From: JANRJY01 sp033763735
Lineage (GTDB): Bacteria; Bacteroidota; Bacteroidia; Cytophagales; UBA9547
Assembly: GCA_033763735.1 (NCBI GenBank)
Contig: JANRJY010000015.1
Span: 1 to 52,583 of the forward strand
Length of the DNA stretch: 52,583 nt
Reading direction: 5' to 3'
This document shows, one piece after another, positions 45,191 through 52,583 of this stretch. A model generated the notes under the pieces. It ran no database searches. It saw only the letters and a list, made by a program, of their open reading frames with translations, and was not told the origin of the DNA. Every line of letters begins with the position of its first letter. Position 1 is the first letter of the stretch. The position numbers and the translations under genes are program-made.

Positions 45191-45751
45191 ATGAAAAGCG
45201 CAAAACCCAGATTCAGAGAAGTTTACGAAAAGGAAGTAATTCCTGGCATGAAAAGTAAATTTGGATATAAAAACGTTATGCAAGTACCTCGTTTACAAAA
45301 AATTTGTATTAACAAAGGTATCGGGGCTGCCACAGCAGATAAAAAAATGGTAGATATTGGTGTAGAGGAGCTTACAACTATTTCAGGTCAAAAAGCGGTT
45401 CCGACAATATCAAAAAAAGCAATTTCAAATTTCAAGCTTAGAGAAAAAATGCCAATTGGTGCTAAAGTAACTCTAAGAGGAAATGTTATGTATGAGTTTA
45501 TGGATCGCTTAACTTCTGTTGCTTTGCCAAGGGTTCGTGACTTTAAAGGAATAAGCGATAAAGGATTTGATGGAAGAGGCAATTATACATTAGGTGTAAA
45601 AGAACAAATTATTTTCCCAGAAATAAGTATTGATAAAGTTGCCAAAATCTCAGGTATGGATATCACTTTTGTTACAACTGCAGAGACAGATGAAGAAAGT
45701 TTGGAATTGTTGAAATTATTTGGTTTACCATTTGCTAATCAGAAAAAATAA
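45191..45751 (+). CDS. rplE: 50S ribosomal protein L5
   Basis: The 186-residue product has VPRLQKICINKGIGAA, RLTSVALPRVRDFKGI and GVKEQIIFPEI. L5 binds 5S rRNA. It starts 2 bp after rplX. Confidence 0.98.
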   Translation: MKSAKPRFREVYEKEVIPGMKSKFGYKNVMQVPRLQKICINKGIGAATADKKMVDIGVEELTTISGQKAVPTISKKAISNFKLREKMPIGAKVTLRGNVMYEFMDRLTSVALPRVRDFKGISDKGFDGRGNYTLGVKEQIIFPEISIDKVAKISGMDITFVTTAETDEESLELLKLFGLPFANQKK

Positions 45752-45753
45752 TC

Positions 45754-46023
45754 ATGGCTAAAGAATCAGTAAAAGCACGCGAATTAAAACGCCAAAAATT
45801 GGTTAAAAGATATGCTGCTAAAAGAAAAGCATTAAAAGAAGCTGGGGATTACGCAGCTTTGGATAAACTTCCAAAAAATTCATCACCTACTCGTTTGCAT
45901 AATCGTTGTTTACTAACCGGACGTCCCAAAGGTTACATGCGTAAATTTGGTATTTGTCGAAATAGATTCAGAGAATTAGCATCAAACGGAAAAATTCCAG
46001 GTTTAACAAAAGCAAGTTGGTAA
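45754..46023 (+). CDS. rpsN: 30S ribosomal protein S14, zinc-independent form
   Basis: The 89-residue S14 is the long form: RCLLTGRPKGYMRKFGICRN has single cysteines instead of the CxxC pairs of the zinc form. It ends with KIPGLTKASW. A promoter-like sequence follows before rpsH. Confidence 0.97.
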   Translation: MAKESVKARELKRQKLVKRYAAKRKALKEAGDYAALDKLPKNSSPTRLHNRCLLTGRPKGYMRKFGICRNRFRELASNGKIPGLTKASW

Positions 46024-46047
46024 TTTAAATTATATGTTGTAATTTTG
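46017..46047 (+). promoter_or_regulatory. Internal promoter before rpsH
   Basis: TTG (46017-46019, at the end of rpsN), a 20-bp spacer and TAATTTTG (46040-46047, followed by C) match the Bacteroidota promoter consensus, 27 bp before the rpsH ATG. This 51-bp gap is the longest between the cluster genes from rplC to rpsD. Confidence 0.6.
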
Positions 46048-46074
46048 CAGCCCTTTAAAAAAAACAAGAAATAA

Positions 46075-46470
46075 ATGGATTCAATAGGCGACTTTCTAAC
46101 TAGAATAAGAAATGCTTCGATGGCAGGACACAGGATACTTGAGGTACCTTCGTCACGTTTCAAAAAAGAGCTGACAAAAGTTCTTTTTGATAAAGGATAT
46201 ATCCTTAATTTTAAGTTTGAAGAAGCTGATGATAAACATCCTACGATCAAAATTGCATTAAAATACAATGCTCAAAATAAAAAATCAACGATTACTTCAA
46301 TTGAAAGAGTGAGTAAACCAGGTTTAAGAAAATACGTTCATACCGAAAAATTACCAAGAGTTTTAAATGGACTTGGAATTGCTGTTGTGTCTACCTCTAA
46401 AGGATTGATGACTGATAAAGAGGCAAGAGAACAAAAAATTGGTGGGGAAGTTGTTTGTTACGTTTATTAA
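46075..46470 (+). CDS. rpsH: 30S ribosomal protein S8
   Basis: A 131-residue S8 with DSIGDFLTRIRNASMAGH, SKPGLRKYVHTEKLPRVLNG and the closing EQKIGGEVVCYVY. In E. coli S8 regulates the spc operon by binding rplE mRNA; no such site was checked here. Confidence 0.98.
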   Translation: MDSIGDFLTRIRNASMAGHRILEVPSSRFKKELTKVLFDKGYILNFKFEEADDKHPTIKIALKYNAQNKKSTITSIERVSKPGLRKYVHTEKLPRVLNGLGIAVVSTSKGLMTDKEAREQKIGGEVVCYVY

Positions 46471-46479
46471 TAAGATATC

Positions 46480-47037
46480 ATGTCAAGAATAGGAAATAAA
46501 CCAATAGAATTACCCGAAAAAGTAGAGGTAGTAATAGATAAGAGTAACGTTGTTACTGTTAAAGGTCCTAAAGGTCAATTAATTCAAAAAGTTGATGCTG
46601 ATATTACTGTTAATGTTCAGGACAAATCTATAGTTCTTCAAAGAGCAACTGAGCAAAAAAGACATAAAGCCATGCATGGTCTTTATCGTTCATTAATTAA
46701 TAACATGGTAAATGGAGTTAGTGGTGGATATAAAAAAGAATTAGAATTAGTAGGTGTAGGTTACAAAGCCTCTAATCAAGGAAATATTTTGGAACTTAGT
46801 TTGGGTTATTCTCATAGTATATTTTTTGTAGTTCCTAGTGAAATTAAAGTAGCTACAGTTACAGAAAAAGGAAAAAACCCTACAATTATACTTGAAGGTT
46901 ATGACAAACAATTAATGGGTCAAATTTGCGCTAAGCTTAAATCATTTAGAAAATCTGAACCATATAAAGGAAAAGGAATACGTTTTGCAAATGAAGTTAT
47001 CAGAAGAAAAGCAGGTAAAACTTCAGCTAAAAAATAA
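46480..47037 (+). CDS. rplF: 50S ribosomal protein L6
   Basis: The 185-residue L6 has the two expected beta-alpha domains: MSRIGNKPIELPEKVEV, YKKELELVGVGYKAS and the C-terminal EPYKGKGIRFANEVIRRKAG. It starts 9 bp after rpsH. Confidence 0.98.
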   Translation: MSRIGNKPIELPEKVEVVIDKSNVVTVKGPKGQLIQKVDADITVNVQDKSIVLQRATEQKRHKAMHGLYRSLINNMVNGVSGGYKKELELVGVGYKASNQGNILELSLGYSHSIFFVVPSEIKVATVTEKGKNPTIILEGYDKQLMGQICAKLKSFRKSEPYKGKGIRFANEVIRRKAGKTSAKK

Positions 47038-47042
47038 ATACA

Positions 47043-47393
47043 ATGGCACTAGATAAATCTTTCAGAAGACTAAAAATTAAGAAAAGAGTTCGAGCTAAAA
47101 TTGCTGGGACTATTGAAAAACCTCGTTTAACTGTATTTAGAAGTAATTCTGGAATTTATGCACAGTTGATTGATGATTTGAAAGGTGCAACTATTGTGTC
47201 GGCTTCAATTGATGATGTTAAATCAACTAAGGCTACAAAACTTGAAATTTCTAAATTGGTGGGTAAAACACTAGGAGAGAAAGCTATTTCGAAAGGGATT
47301 TCTGAAGTAATATTCGATCGTTCTGGATTTCTTTATCATGGCAGAGTTAAAGCATTAGCAGACGGAGCACGTGAAGCGGGTTTAAAATTTTGA
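47043..47393 (+). CDS. rplR: 50S ribosomal protein L18
   Basis: A 116-residue L18, which binds 5S rRNA. It shows KPRLTVFRSNSGIYAQLIDD and the closing FDRSGFLYHGRVKALADGAR. Confidence 0.98.
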   Translation: MALDKSFRRLKIKKRVRAKIAGTIEKPRLTVFRSNSGIYAQLIDDLKGATIVSASIDDVKSTKATKLEISKLVGKTLGEKAISKGISEVIFDRSGFLYHGRVKALADGAREAGLKF

Positions 47394-47405
47394 AATTAAG
47401 AAAAT

Positions 47406-47924
47406 ATGTCACAAATCAATATCAGAAAAGTAAAAGCAAGTGAAATAGAACTGAAAGACAGAGTTGTTGCAGTTAATCGGGTTGCTAAAGTTGTAAAGGG
47501 TGGTAGAAGATTTAGTTTTTGTGCAATCGTGGTTGTTGGCGATGGCAATGGTGTAGTTGGGTATGGGCTTGGAAAAGCAAACGAAGTAACAGATGCAATT
47601 ACAAAAGGTATTGATGATGCTAAGAAAAATTTGATTAAAGTACCAATTTTAAAAGGAACTGTACCTCATAATATTTATGGCAAATACAGTGGTGGTTATG
47701 TATTATTAAAACCAGCTGCAGCAGGTACAGGAGTAATTGCTGGTGGTGCGATGCGTGCTGTACTTGAAAGTGCAGGAGTAAAGGATGTGCTTGCAAAATC
47801 GAGAGGATCTTCTAATCCGCACAATGTGGTTAAAGCTACATTTGATGCCCTGTTAAAAATGCGCGATCCATTTACAGTTGCAAAAAACCGTGGTATTTCA
47901 ATGAAAAAGGTATTTAATGGATAA
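47406..47924 (+). CDS. rpsE: 30S ribosomal protein S5
   Basis: This 172-residue S5 has the double-stranded RNA-binding-like domain (ELKDRVVAVNRVAKVVKGGR; GNGVVGYGLGKANEVTDAI) and GTGVIAGGAMRAVLESAGV. It is part of the decoding-fidelity region. Confidence 0.98.
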   Translation: MSQINIRKVKASEIELKDRVVAVNRVAKVVKGGRRFSFCAIVVVGDGNGVVGYGLGKANEVTDAITKGIDDAKKNLIKVPILKGTVPHNIYGKYSGGYVLLKPAAAGTGVIAGGAMRAVLESAGVKDVLAKSRGSSNPHNVVKATFDALLKMRDPFTVAKNRGISMKKVFNG

Positions 47925-47928
47925 AAAA

Positions 47929-48102
47929 ATGGCTAAAATTACTATCAAACAAACAAGAGGTACAATTGACAGACCAAAAATCCAAAAAGATACTTTAAAA
48001 GCTTTAGGATTAGGCAAATTGCATAGTCAAGTAGAAGTTGAGGCTACACCTCAAATAATGGGTATGGTTAAGAAAGTTAGTCACTTAGTAAGCGTAAAAT
48101 AA
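47929..48102 (+). CDS. rpmD: 50S ribosomal protein L30
   Basis: The 57-residue product starts MAKITIKQTRGTIDRP. An ATG 12 bp earlier, inside the rpsE end, would add four residues and is less likely. The sequence LGLGKLHSQVEVEATPQIMG fits L30. Confidence 0.95.
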   Translation: MAKITIKQTRGTIDRPKIQKDTLKALGLGKLHSQVEVEATPQIMGMVKKVSHLVSVK

Positions 48103-48110
48103 TTTAAGAG

Positions 48111-48566
48111 ATGAAAATTGGAGAAATAAGACCAGCTAAAGGTGCAGTAAAAACTTCTAAAAGAATTGGTAGGGGAGTTGGTTCAGGCAAAGGAGGAACT
48201 GCCACAAAAGGTCATAAAGGGGATAAATCACGTGCTGGACATAAGACCAAACTTGGATTTGAGGGTGGTCAAATGCCATTACAAAGACGTGTTCCTAAAT
48301 TTGGTTTTACTAACATTAATAGAGTAGAATATAAATCGATTAATTTGGATGTTATCCAAAAATTAGTTGATGATAAAAAAATTACGACTATAGACAAAGA
48401 AGTGCTGAAAAGCAACGGTTTAGTTTCAAAAAATGATAGGGTAAAATTGTTGGCAAGAGGTGAGATTAAGTCTAAAGTAAATATTAAAGTTGATGCATTT
48501 TCTGTCGCTGCAAAAGAAGCTATTGAGAAAGCGGGTGGAATAATAGAAAGCACTACAAAAGCATAA
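48111..48566 (+). CDS. rplO: 50S ribosomal protein L15
   Basis: A 151-residue L15 with the glycine-rich N-terminal extension (KRIGRGVGSGKGGTATKGHK) and GFEGGQMPLQRRVPKFGF. Its stop overlaps the secY start by one base. Confidence 0.98.
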   Translation: MKIGEIRPAKGAVKTSKRIGRGVGSGKGGTATKGHKGDKSRAGHKTKLGFEGGQMPLQRRVPKFGFTNINRVEYKSINLDVIQKLVDDKKITTIDKEVLKSNGLVSKNDRVKLLARGEIKSKVNIKVDAFSVAAKEAIEKAGGIIESTTKA

Positions 48567-49882
48567 TGAAAAGGATAATAACCACAATACAACATATTTT
48601 TTCTATTGATGAGCTAAGAAATAGAATATTAGCTACAATGGGATTTTTGCTAATATTCAGGTTAGGATCTTATATAGTATTGCCTGGTGTTGATCCAAAT
48701 CGTTTAACAAAAAATACGTCAGGGATTTTAGGTTTGCTTGATACGTTCCTTGGTGGAGCGTTTAGTAATGCTTCCATTTTTGCTTTAGGTATTATGCCTT
48801 ATATTTCAGCTTCAATTGTTCTTCAATTATTGACGGTTGCTGTTCCTTATTTCCAAAAAATGCAAAAGGAGGGTGAATCTGGCAGAAAAAAGATAAATCA
48901 GATCACTCGAGTACTAACCATTTTTATTACTATGGCCCAAGGCATAGGATATGTAACTGCAACCATCCCCTCTGAAGCTATTTTAATAGATAGATCAATA
49001 TTTACTGTTTCATCTCTTGTAATCCTAACTGCAGGAACTATTTTTTGTATGTGGATAGGTGAAAAGATAACTGATAAAGGGATTGGAAATGGTATATCAA
49101 TGTTAATTATGATTGGAATAATATCAAGGCTACCGGGTGCTTTAATAGCTGAAGGAGCGTCAAAAGGTATGAATGGTGCATTGTTTTTTATGATTGAATT
49201 GATTGCATGGTTCTTCATTATTTTAGTAGTTATCATGTTAACACAAGCTACTAGAAAAATTCCTGTTCAATATGCGAAGCAAATCGTTGGTTCAAAGGTT
49301 TCTGGTGGTCAACGTCAATACATACCTTTAAAATTGAATGCTTCCGGGGTAATGCCAATTATTTTTGCTCAATCTTTAATGTTTTTACCAGCAATGGTTG
49401 CTTCAATTTGGGCCGATTCCAATGATTTGGCAAATAGTATAGGTGCAACTTTTTCTGATTATACTTCATGGCAATATAATTTGGTGTTTGGGACACTTAT
49501 TATTGCCTTTACTTTCTTTTATACCGCAATTGCTATTAATCCTCAACAAATGGCGGATGATGTTAAAAGAAATGGTGGATTTATTCCAGGTATTAAGCCA
49601 GGGAAAAGTACAGCTGAGTTTATTGATACGGTTTTGTCTAGAATTACACTTCCTGGATCTATATTTTTGGTTGCAGTTGCAATTTTACCAGCAATTGCAG
49701 GTTTATTCGGATTATCCAGAGAGTTTGCACAATTTTATGGAGGCACTTCATTATTGATAATGGTAGGCGTGGTATTAGATACATTGCAACAAGTTGAAAG
49801 TTATTTGTTGATGAAAAAATATGATGGTTTAATGAAATCTGGTCGTTTAAAAGGCAGACAGGAGTCAATGGCAATGGCTTAA
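48566..49882 (+). CDS. secY: Preprotein translocase subunit SecY
   Basis: This 438-residue channel protein has ten predicted membrane helices. It shows the plug region (GILGLLDTFLGGAFSNASIF) and FALGIMPYISASIVLQLL (SecY signature), then SGRKKINQITR and QQMADDVKRNGGFIPGI. It forms the SecYEG pore used by all Sec-exported proteins in the window, including the T9SS cargo. Confidence 0.98.
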   Translation: MKRIITTIQHIFSIDELRNRILATMGFLLIFRLGSYIVLPGVDPNRLTKNTSGILGLLDTFLGGAFSNASIFALGIMPYISASIVLQLLTVAVPYFQKMQKEGESGRKKINQITRVLTIFITMAQGIGYVTATIPSEAILIDRSIFTVSSLVILTAGTIFCMWIGEKITDKGIGNGISMLIMIGIISRLPGALIAEGASKGMNGALFFMIELIAWFFIILVVIMLTQATRKIPVQYAKQIVGSKVSGGQRQYIPLKLNASGVMPIIFAQSLMFLPAMVASIWADSNDLANSIGATFSDYTSWQYNLVFGTLIIAFTFFYTAIAINPQQMADDVKRNGGFIPGIKPGKSTAEFIDTVLSRITLPGSIFLVAVAILPAIAGLFGLSREFAQFYGGTSLLIMVGVVLDTLQQVESYLLMKKYDGLMKSGRLKGRQESMAMA

Positions 49883-49899
49883 TAAACACCAATCATAAT

Positions 49900-50700
49900 A
49901 TGTTCTTTCAAAAGGCTAAAGGAATAAGTTATAAAAATCAGGATGATATCAAACAAATCAAAATTAGTGGAGATTTGTTAGGTAGAGTACATGGTGAATT
50001 GTCAAGAAATATTAAAGAAGGTGTCGAAACTACAAAGCTTGACAAAATTGCATTTGATTTTATCAGAGATCACAAAGCAATCCCTTCTTTCTTGAATTAC
50101 CGTGGGTTTAAATCCACCCTTTGTATATCTGTAAATCAAACAGTTGTACATGGTATTCCCAATAAATATATACTCAGAAGTGGAGATATAGTTTCTATTG
50201 ATTGTGGTGTTTATTTAAATGGTTTTCATGCGGATTCTGCCTATACATATCAAGTAGGTGAAATCAGTAATGAGAAAAAAAGATTATTGCAAATAACTTA
50301 TCAGTCATTGTTTTATGGTATTGACCATGCAAGGGCTGGATGGAGGACAGGTGATATTGGATTTGCTGTGCAATCGTTCGTTGAAAGACAAGGGTATTCT
50401 GTAGTAAGAGAATTAGTAGGTCATGGAGTAGGACGAAATTTGCATGAGGAACCCGAGGTTCCAAATTACGGCAAAAGGGGGAAAGGGCATAAACTTATTA
50501 ATGGTATGGTTATCGCTATTGAGCCGATGATTAATATGGGGAAAAAGGAGGTTTATCAATTAGATGATGGATGGACAGTAAATACAGCAGACGGTAAACC
50601 ATCCGCTCACTACGAACATACAGTGGCAATCAACAATGGTACTCCTGAGATATTAACAACATTTGAATATATAACAAAAGAGCAAAGAATAAATGGCTAA
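49900..50700 (+). CDS. map: Type I methionine aminopeptidase
   Basis: A 266-residue MetAP-I that removes initiator Met co-translationally. The dimetal ligands are Asp101 (SIDCG), Asp112 (GFHADSAY), His175 (VGHGVGRNLHE), Glu208 (AIEPM) and Glu239 (YEHTV). It overlaps infA by 8 bp. Confidence 0.97.
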   Translation: MFFQKAKGISYKNQDDIKQIKISGDLLGRVHGELSRNIKEGVETTKLDKIAFDFIRDHKAIPSFLNYRGFKSTLCISVNQTVVHGIPNKYILRSGDIVSIDCGVYLNGFHADSAYTYQVGEISNEKKRLLQITYQSLFYGIDHARAGWRTGDIGFAVQSFVERQGYSVVRELVGHGVGRNLHEEPEVPNYGKRGKGHKLINGMVIAIEPMINMGKKEVYQLDDGWTVNTADGKPSAHYEHTVAINNGTPEILTTFEYITKEQRING

Positions 50701-50911
50701 ACAAGGATCGATTGAGCAAGACGGAACCATACTTGAAGCATTATCAAATGCAATGTTTAGGGTTCTATTGCAAAATGGACACGAAGTTATCTGTCATATT
50801 TCTGGTAAAATGAGAATGAATTATATAAAAATTTTACCAGGAGATAAAGTAAAAATTGAAATGTCACCATATGACCTTTCAAAGGGTAGAATCACACTTA
50901 GATATAAGTAA
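50693..50911 (+). CDS. infA: Translation initiation factor IF-1
   Basis: The 72-residue S1/OB-fold protein begins MAKQGSIEQDGTILEALSNA and contains VICHISGKMRMNYIKILPGD. Its start codon lies inside the last codons of map. Confidence 0.98.
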   Translation: MAKQGSIEQDGTILEALSNAMFRVLLQNGHEVICHISGKMRMNYIKILPGDKVKIEMSPYDLSKGRITLRYK

Positions 50912-50912
50912 T

Positions 50913-51029
50913 ATGAAAGTAAAGGCATCAATTAAAAAAAGGAGTATCGACTGCAAAGTAATTCGCAGAAAGGGTAAACTATATGTAATTAATAAAAAGA
51001 ATCCACGTTTCAAACAAAGACAAGGTTAA
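50913..51029 (+). CDS. rpmJ: 50S ribosomal protein L36, zinc-free form
   Basis: A 38-residue frame one base after infA reads MKVKASIKKRSIDCKVIRRK and ends NPRFKQRQG. This is L36. Only one Cys remains and the C-terminal His is Phe, so the zinc ribbon is lost (C-minus form). Confidence 0.95.
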   Translation: MKVKASIKKRSIDCKVIRRKGKLYVINKKNPRFKQRQG

Positions 51030-51039
51030 TAATAAAACT

Positions 51040-51414
51040 ATGAGGGTAGCAGGAGTAGACATCCCCGATTTAAAAAGAGGCGAAATCGCACTAACGTATA
51101 TTTACGGAATAGGAAGAAGTTCGTCTCAAAGAATACTTGCAAAAGCAGGTGTTAATTTTGATAAGAAAGTAAAAGAATGGACAGAGGAAGAAGCCAATCT
51201 TATCAGAACCATACTTTCTAATGAGTTTAAAACTGAAGGCGTACTTAAATCGGAAGTACAACTTTCAATTAAACGACTTATGGATATCGGTTGTTATCGT
51301 GGATTAAGGCATAGAAGAGGTTTACCAGTAAGAGGACAAAGAACAAAAACAAATTGCCGTACCAGAAAGGGTAAACGCAAAACGGTACCTAACAAGAAAA
51401 AGGCAACTAAATAG
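51040..51414 (+). CDS. rpsM: 30S ribosomal protein S13
   Basis: A 124-residue S13: MRVAGVDIPDLKRGEIALTY, GIGRSSSQRILAKAG and the C-terminal RHRRGLPVRGQRTKTNCRTR signature. It contacts the head of the 30S subunit and tRNA. Confidence 0.98.
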   Translation: MRVAGVDIPDLKRGEIALTYIYGIGRSSSQRILAKAGVNFDKKVKEWTEEEANLIRTILSNEFKTEGVLKSEVQLSIKRLMDIGCYRGLRHRRGLPVRGQRTKTNCRTRKGKRKTVPNKKKATK

Positions 51415-51436
51415 TTTAGTGTAATTACATAAAGAA

Positions 51437-51829
51437 ATGGCACAAAAGAAAAAAGATAAGTCAAAAAAGAGAGTTGTAGTTGTAGAACCAATTGGTCAAG
51501 TGCATATACAAGCTACCTTTAATAATATTATAATCTCAATAACCAATTCAAATGGTCAAGTAGTGTCTTGGGCATCTGCAGGTAAAATGGGATTTAAAGG
51601 TTCTAAAAAGAATACGCCTTATGCAGCTCAGTTAGCCGCTTCAAATTGCGCTCAAACAGCATTTGAACTTGGTATGAGAAAAGCTGAAGTATTTGTAAAA
51701 GGACCAGGTGCAGGTAGAGAATCTGCTATTAGAACCGTTCAAAACACCGGAATTGAAGTTACATCAATCAAAGATATAACACCAATTCCTCACAACGGTT
51801 GCCGTCCACCAAAGAAAAGAAGAGTTTAA
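51437..51829 (+). CDS. rpsK: 30S ribosomal protein S11
   Basis: The 130-residue S11 has VHIQATFNNIIISITNSNGQ, KGPGAGRESAIRTVQNTGI and the closing PIPHNGCRPPKKRRV. It lies 22 bp after rpsM. Confidence 0.98.
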   Translation: MAQKKKDKSKKRVVVVEPIGQVHIQATFNNIIISITNSNGQVVSWASAGKMGFKGSKKNTPYAAQLAASNCAQTAFELGMRKAEVFVKGPGAGRESAIRTVQNTGIEVTSIKDITPIPHNGCRPPKKRRV

Positions 51830-51854
51830 TTAATAAAGAAATCAGGATACTTAA

Positions 51855-52460
51855 ATGGCAAGATATACAGGACCACGTACAAGAATTTCTAGAAGGTTTA
51901 ATGAGCCTATCTTAGGTCATAGTAAAGCACTTCAAAAAAAGAACTATGCACCTGGAATGCATGGAAAAGGTAAAAGAGGTAAAAAATCTGAATATGCTGT
52001 TCAGTTAAATGAAAAGCAAAAAGCAAAGTATATTTACGGATTGCTGGAAAGACAATTTGCAAAAACTTTCGATTTAGCATCTAGAAAAGAAGGTATTACA
52101 GGGGTAAACTTGTTAAAGTTTTTGGAATCTAGATTAGATAACACTGTTTATAGAATGGGAATTGCTCCTACTAGAAGAGCAGCCAGACAAATTGTATTAC
52201 ACAAACACATTACAGTAAATGGCGATTTGGTTAATATTCCATCATATTTATTGAAACCGGGTGATAATATTGCCGTTAGAGAAAAATCTAAATCTCTTGA
52301 AACTATAACTACTTCATTATCAGCAAGAAGTGCTAAAAAATTCAATTGGATTGAATTTGATTCGAAATTAATGCTAGGGAAATTTGTTCAATATCCGGAT
52401 AGAGATTCTATACCTGAAAATATCAACGAGCAATTAATTGTGGAGTTGTATTCAAAATAA
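51855..52460 (+). CDS. rpsD: 30S ribosomal protein S4
   Basis: The 201-residue S4 has the S4 RNA-binding module (ESRLDNTVYRMGIAPTRRAA; HKHITVNGDLVNIPSY) and a basic N-terminus without the zinc cysteines. Confidence 0.98.
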   Translation: MARYTGPRTRISRRFNEPILGHSKALQKKNYAPGMHGKGKRGKKSEYAVQLNEKQKAKYIYGLLERQFAKTFDLASRKEGITGVNLLKFLESRLDNTVYRMGIAPTRRAARQIVLHKHITVNGDLVNIPSYLLKPGDNIAVREKSKSLETITTSLSARSAKKFNWIEFDSKLMLGKFVQYPDRDSIPENINEQLIVELYSK

Positions 52461-52488
52461 TAATTATTAATCATTTAAAATTAGTTCA

Positions 52489-52583
52489 ATGTCTATACTT
52501 GCGTTTCAAATGCCCGAAAAAGTTGTCATGGAAAAAGCTGACGACTTCAAAGGTTTCTTCGAATTCAAACCCTTGGAAAGAGG
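52489..52583 (+). CDS. rpoA: RNA polymerase alpha subunit (partial, 5' end)
   Basis: The frame starts at ATG 52489 with MSILAFQMPEKVVMEKADDF and stays open to the window edge (31 codons). The position after rpsD and the N-terminal FEFKPLERG fit RpoA. Confidence 0.95.
   Translation, partial: MSILAFQMPEKVVMEKADDFKGFFEFKPLER

Noticed and set aside
1..52583. CRISPR arrays, tRNA genes and prophage
   Set aside because: No regularly spaced direct repeats, cloverleaf-like sequences or integrase/capsid genes were noticed on reading both strands.

Overview
The window is 52.6 kb of low-GC DNA that reads as a chromosome segment of a member of the Bacteroidota. The reasons are type IX secretion (T9SS) sorting domains on exported proteins, a lipoprotein TamA variant (TamL) with TamB, a DUF6089/PorG-like barrel, A-rich leaders without Shine-Dalgarno sequences, and promoter-like TAnnTTTG boxes. 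No rRNA or tRNA gene, CRISPR array, intact insertion sequence or prophage was seen. Genus cannot be assigned from the sequence alone.

Layout. 1-3,628 is accessory: the tail of an unidentified gene, a terminator, a 210-bp inverted-repeat (MITE-like) element, a broken junction, a large adhesin/tail-fibre-like repeat protein without a signal peptide, and a fibronectin-like hypothetical. 3,629-11,735 (minus strand) holds obgE and a tight cluster ppk1-phoH-secreted M43 protease-comEC. 11,863-13,339 has a small PAP2-like membrane protein and a decayed BRO-N/DinD-like pseudogene. 13,459-18,903 holds a PcrA/UvrD helicase, an orphan HsdR-N nuclease-like protein, a VapBC-type toxin-antitoxin pair placed 2 bp before hisIE, and a VOC protein.

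19,055-22,831 (minus strand) is the most unusual block. It is a compact operon of a phytoene-desaturase-like flavoenzyme, a seven-helix membrane protein with the hallmarks of the Pyr4/PaxB integral-membrane terpene cyclases, and an orphan membrane histidine kinase. It looks like an undescribed terpenoid-modifying system with its own sensor. 23,062-38,802 is envelope biology: a huge secreted endonuclease I, a 50-residue lipoprotein, an rRNA/tRNA methyltransferase, TamL, a glycosyltransferase, a PorG-like barrel, an exported unknown, tsaD and tamB. A TIGR02757 gene follows.

39,710-52,583 is the S10-spc-alpha ribosomal protein cluster: rplC, rplD, rplW, rplB, rpsS, rplV, rpsC, rplP, rpmC, rpsQ, rplN, rplX, rplE, rpsN, rpsH, rplF, rplR, rpsE, rpmD, rplO, secY, map, infA, rpmJ, rpsM, rpsK, rpsD and the start of rpoA. 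It begins directly at rplC behind a good Bacteroidota promoter, without rpsJ or the str genes upstream. A second promoter-like sequence lies before rpsH.
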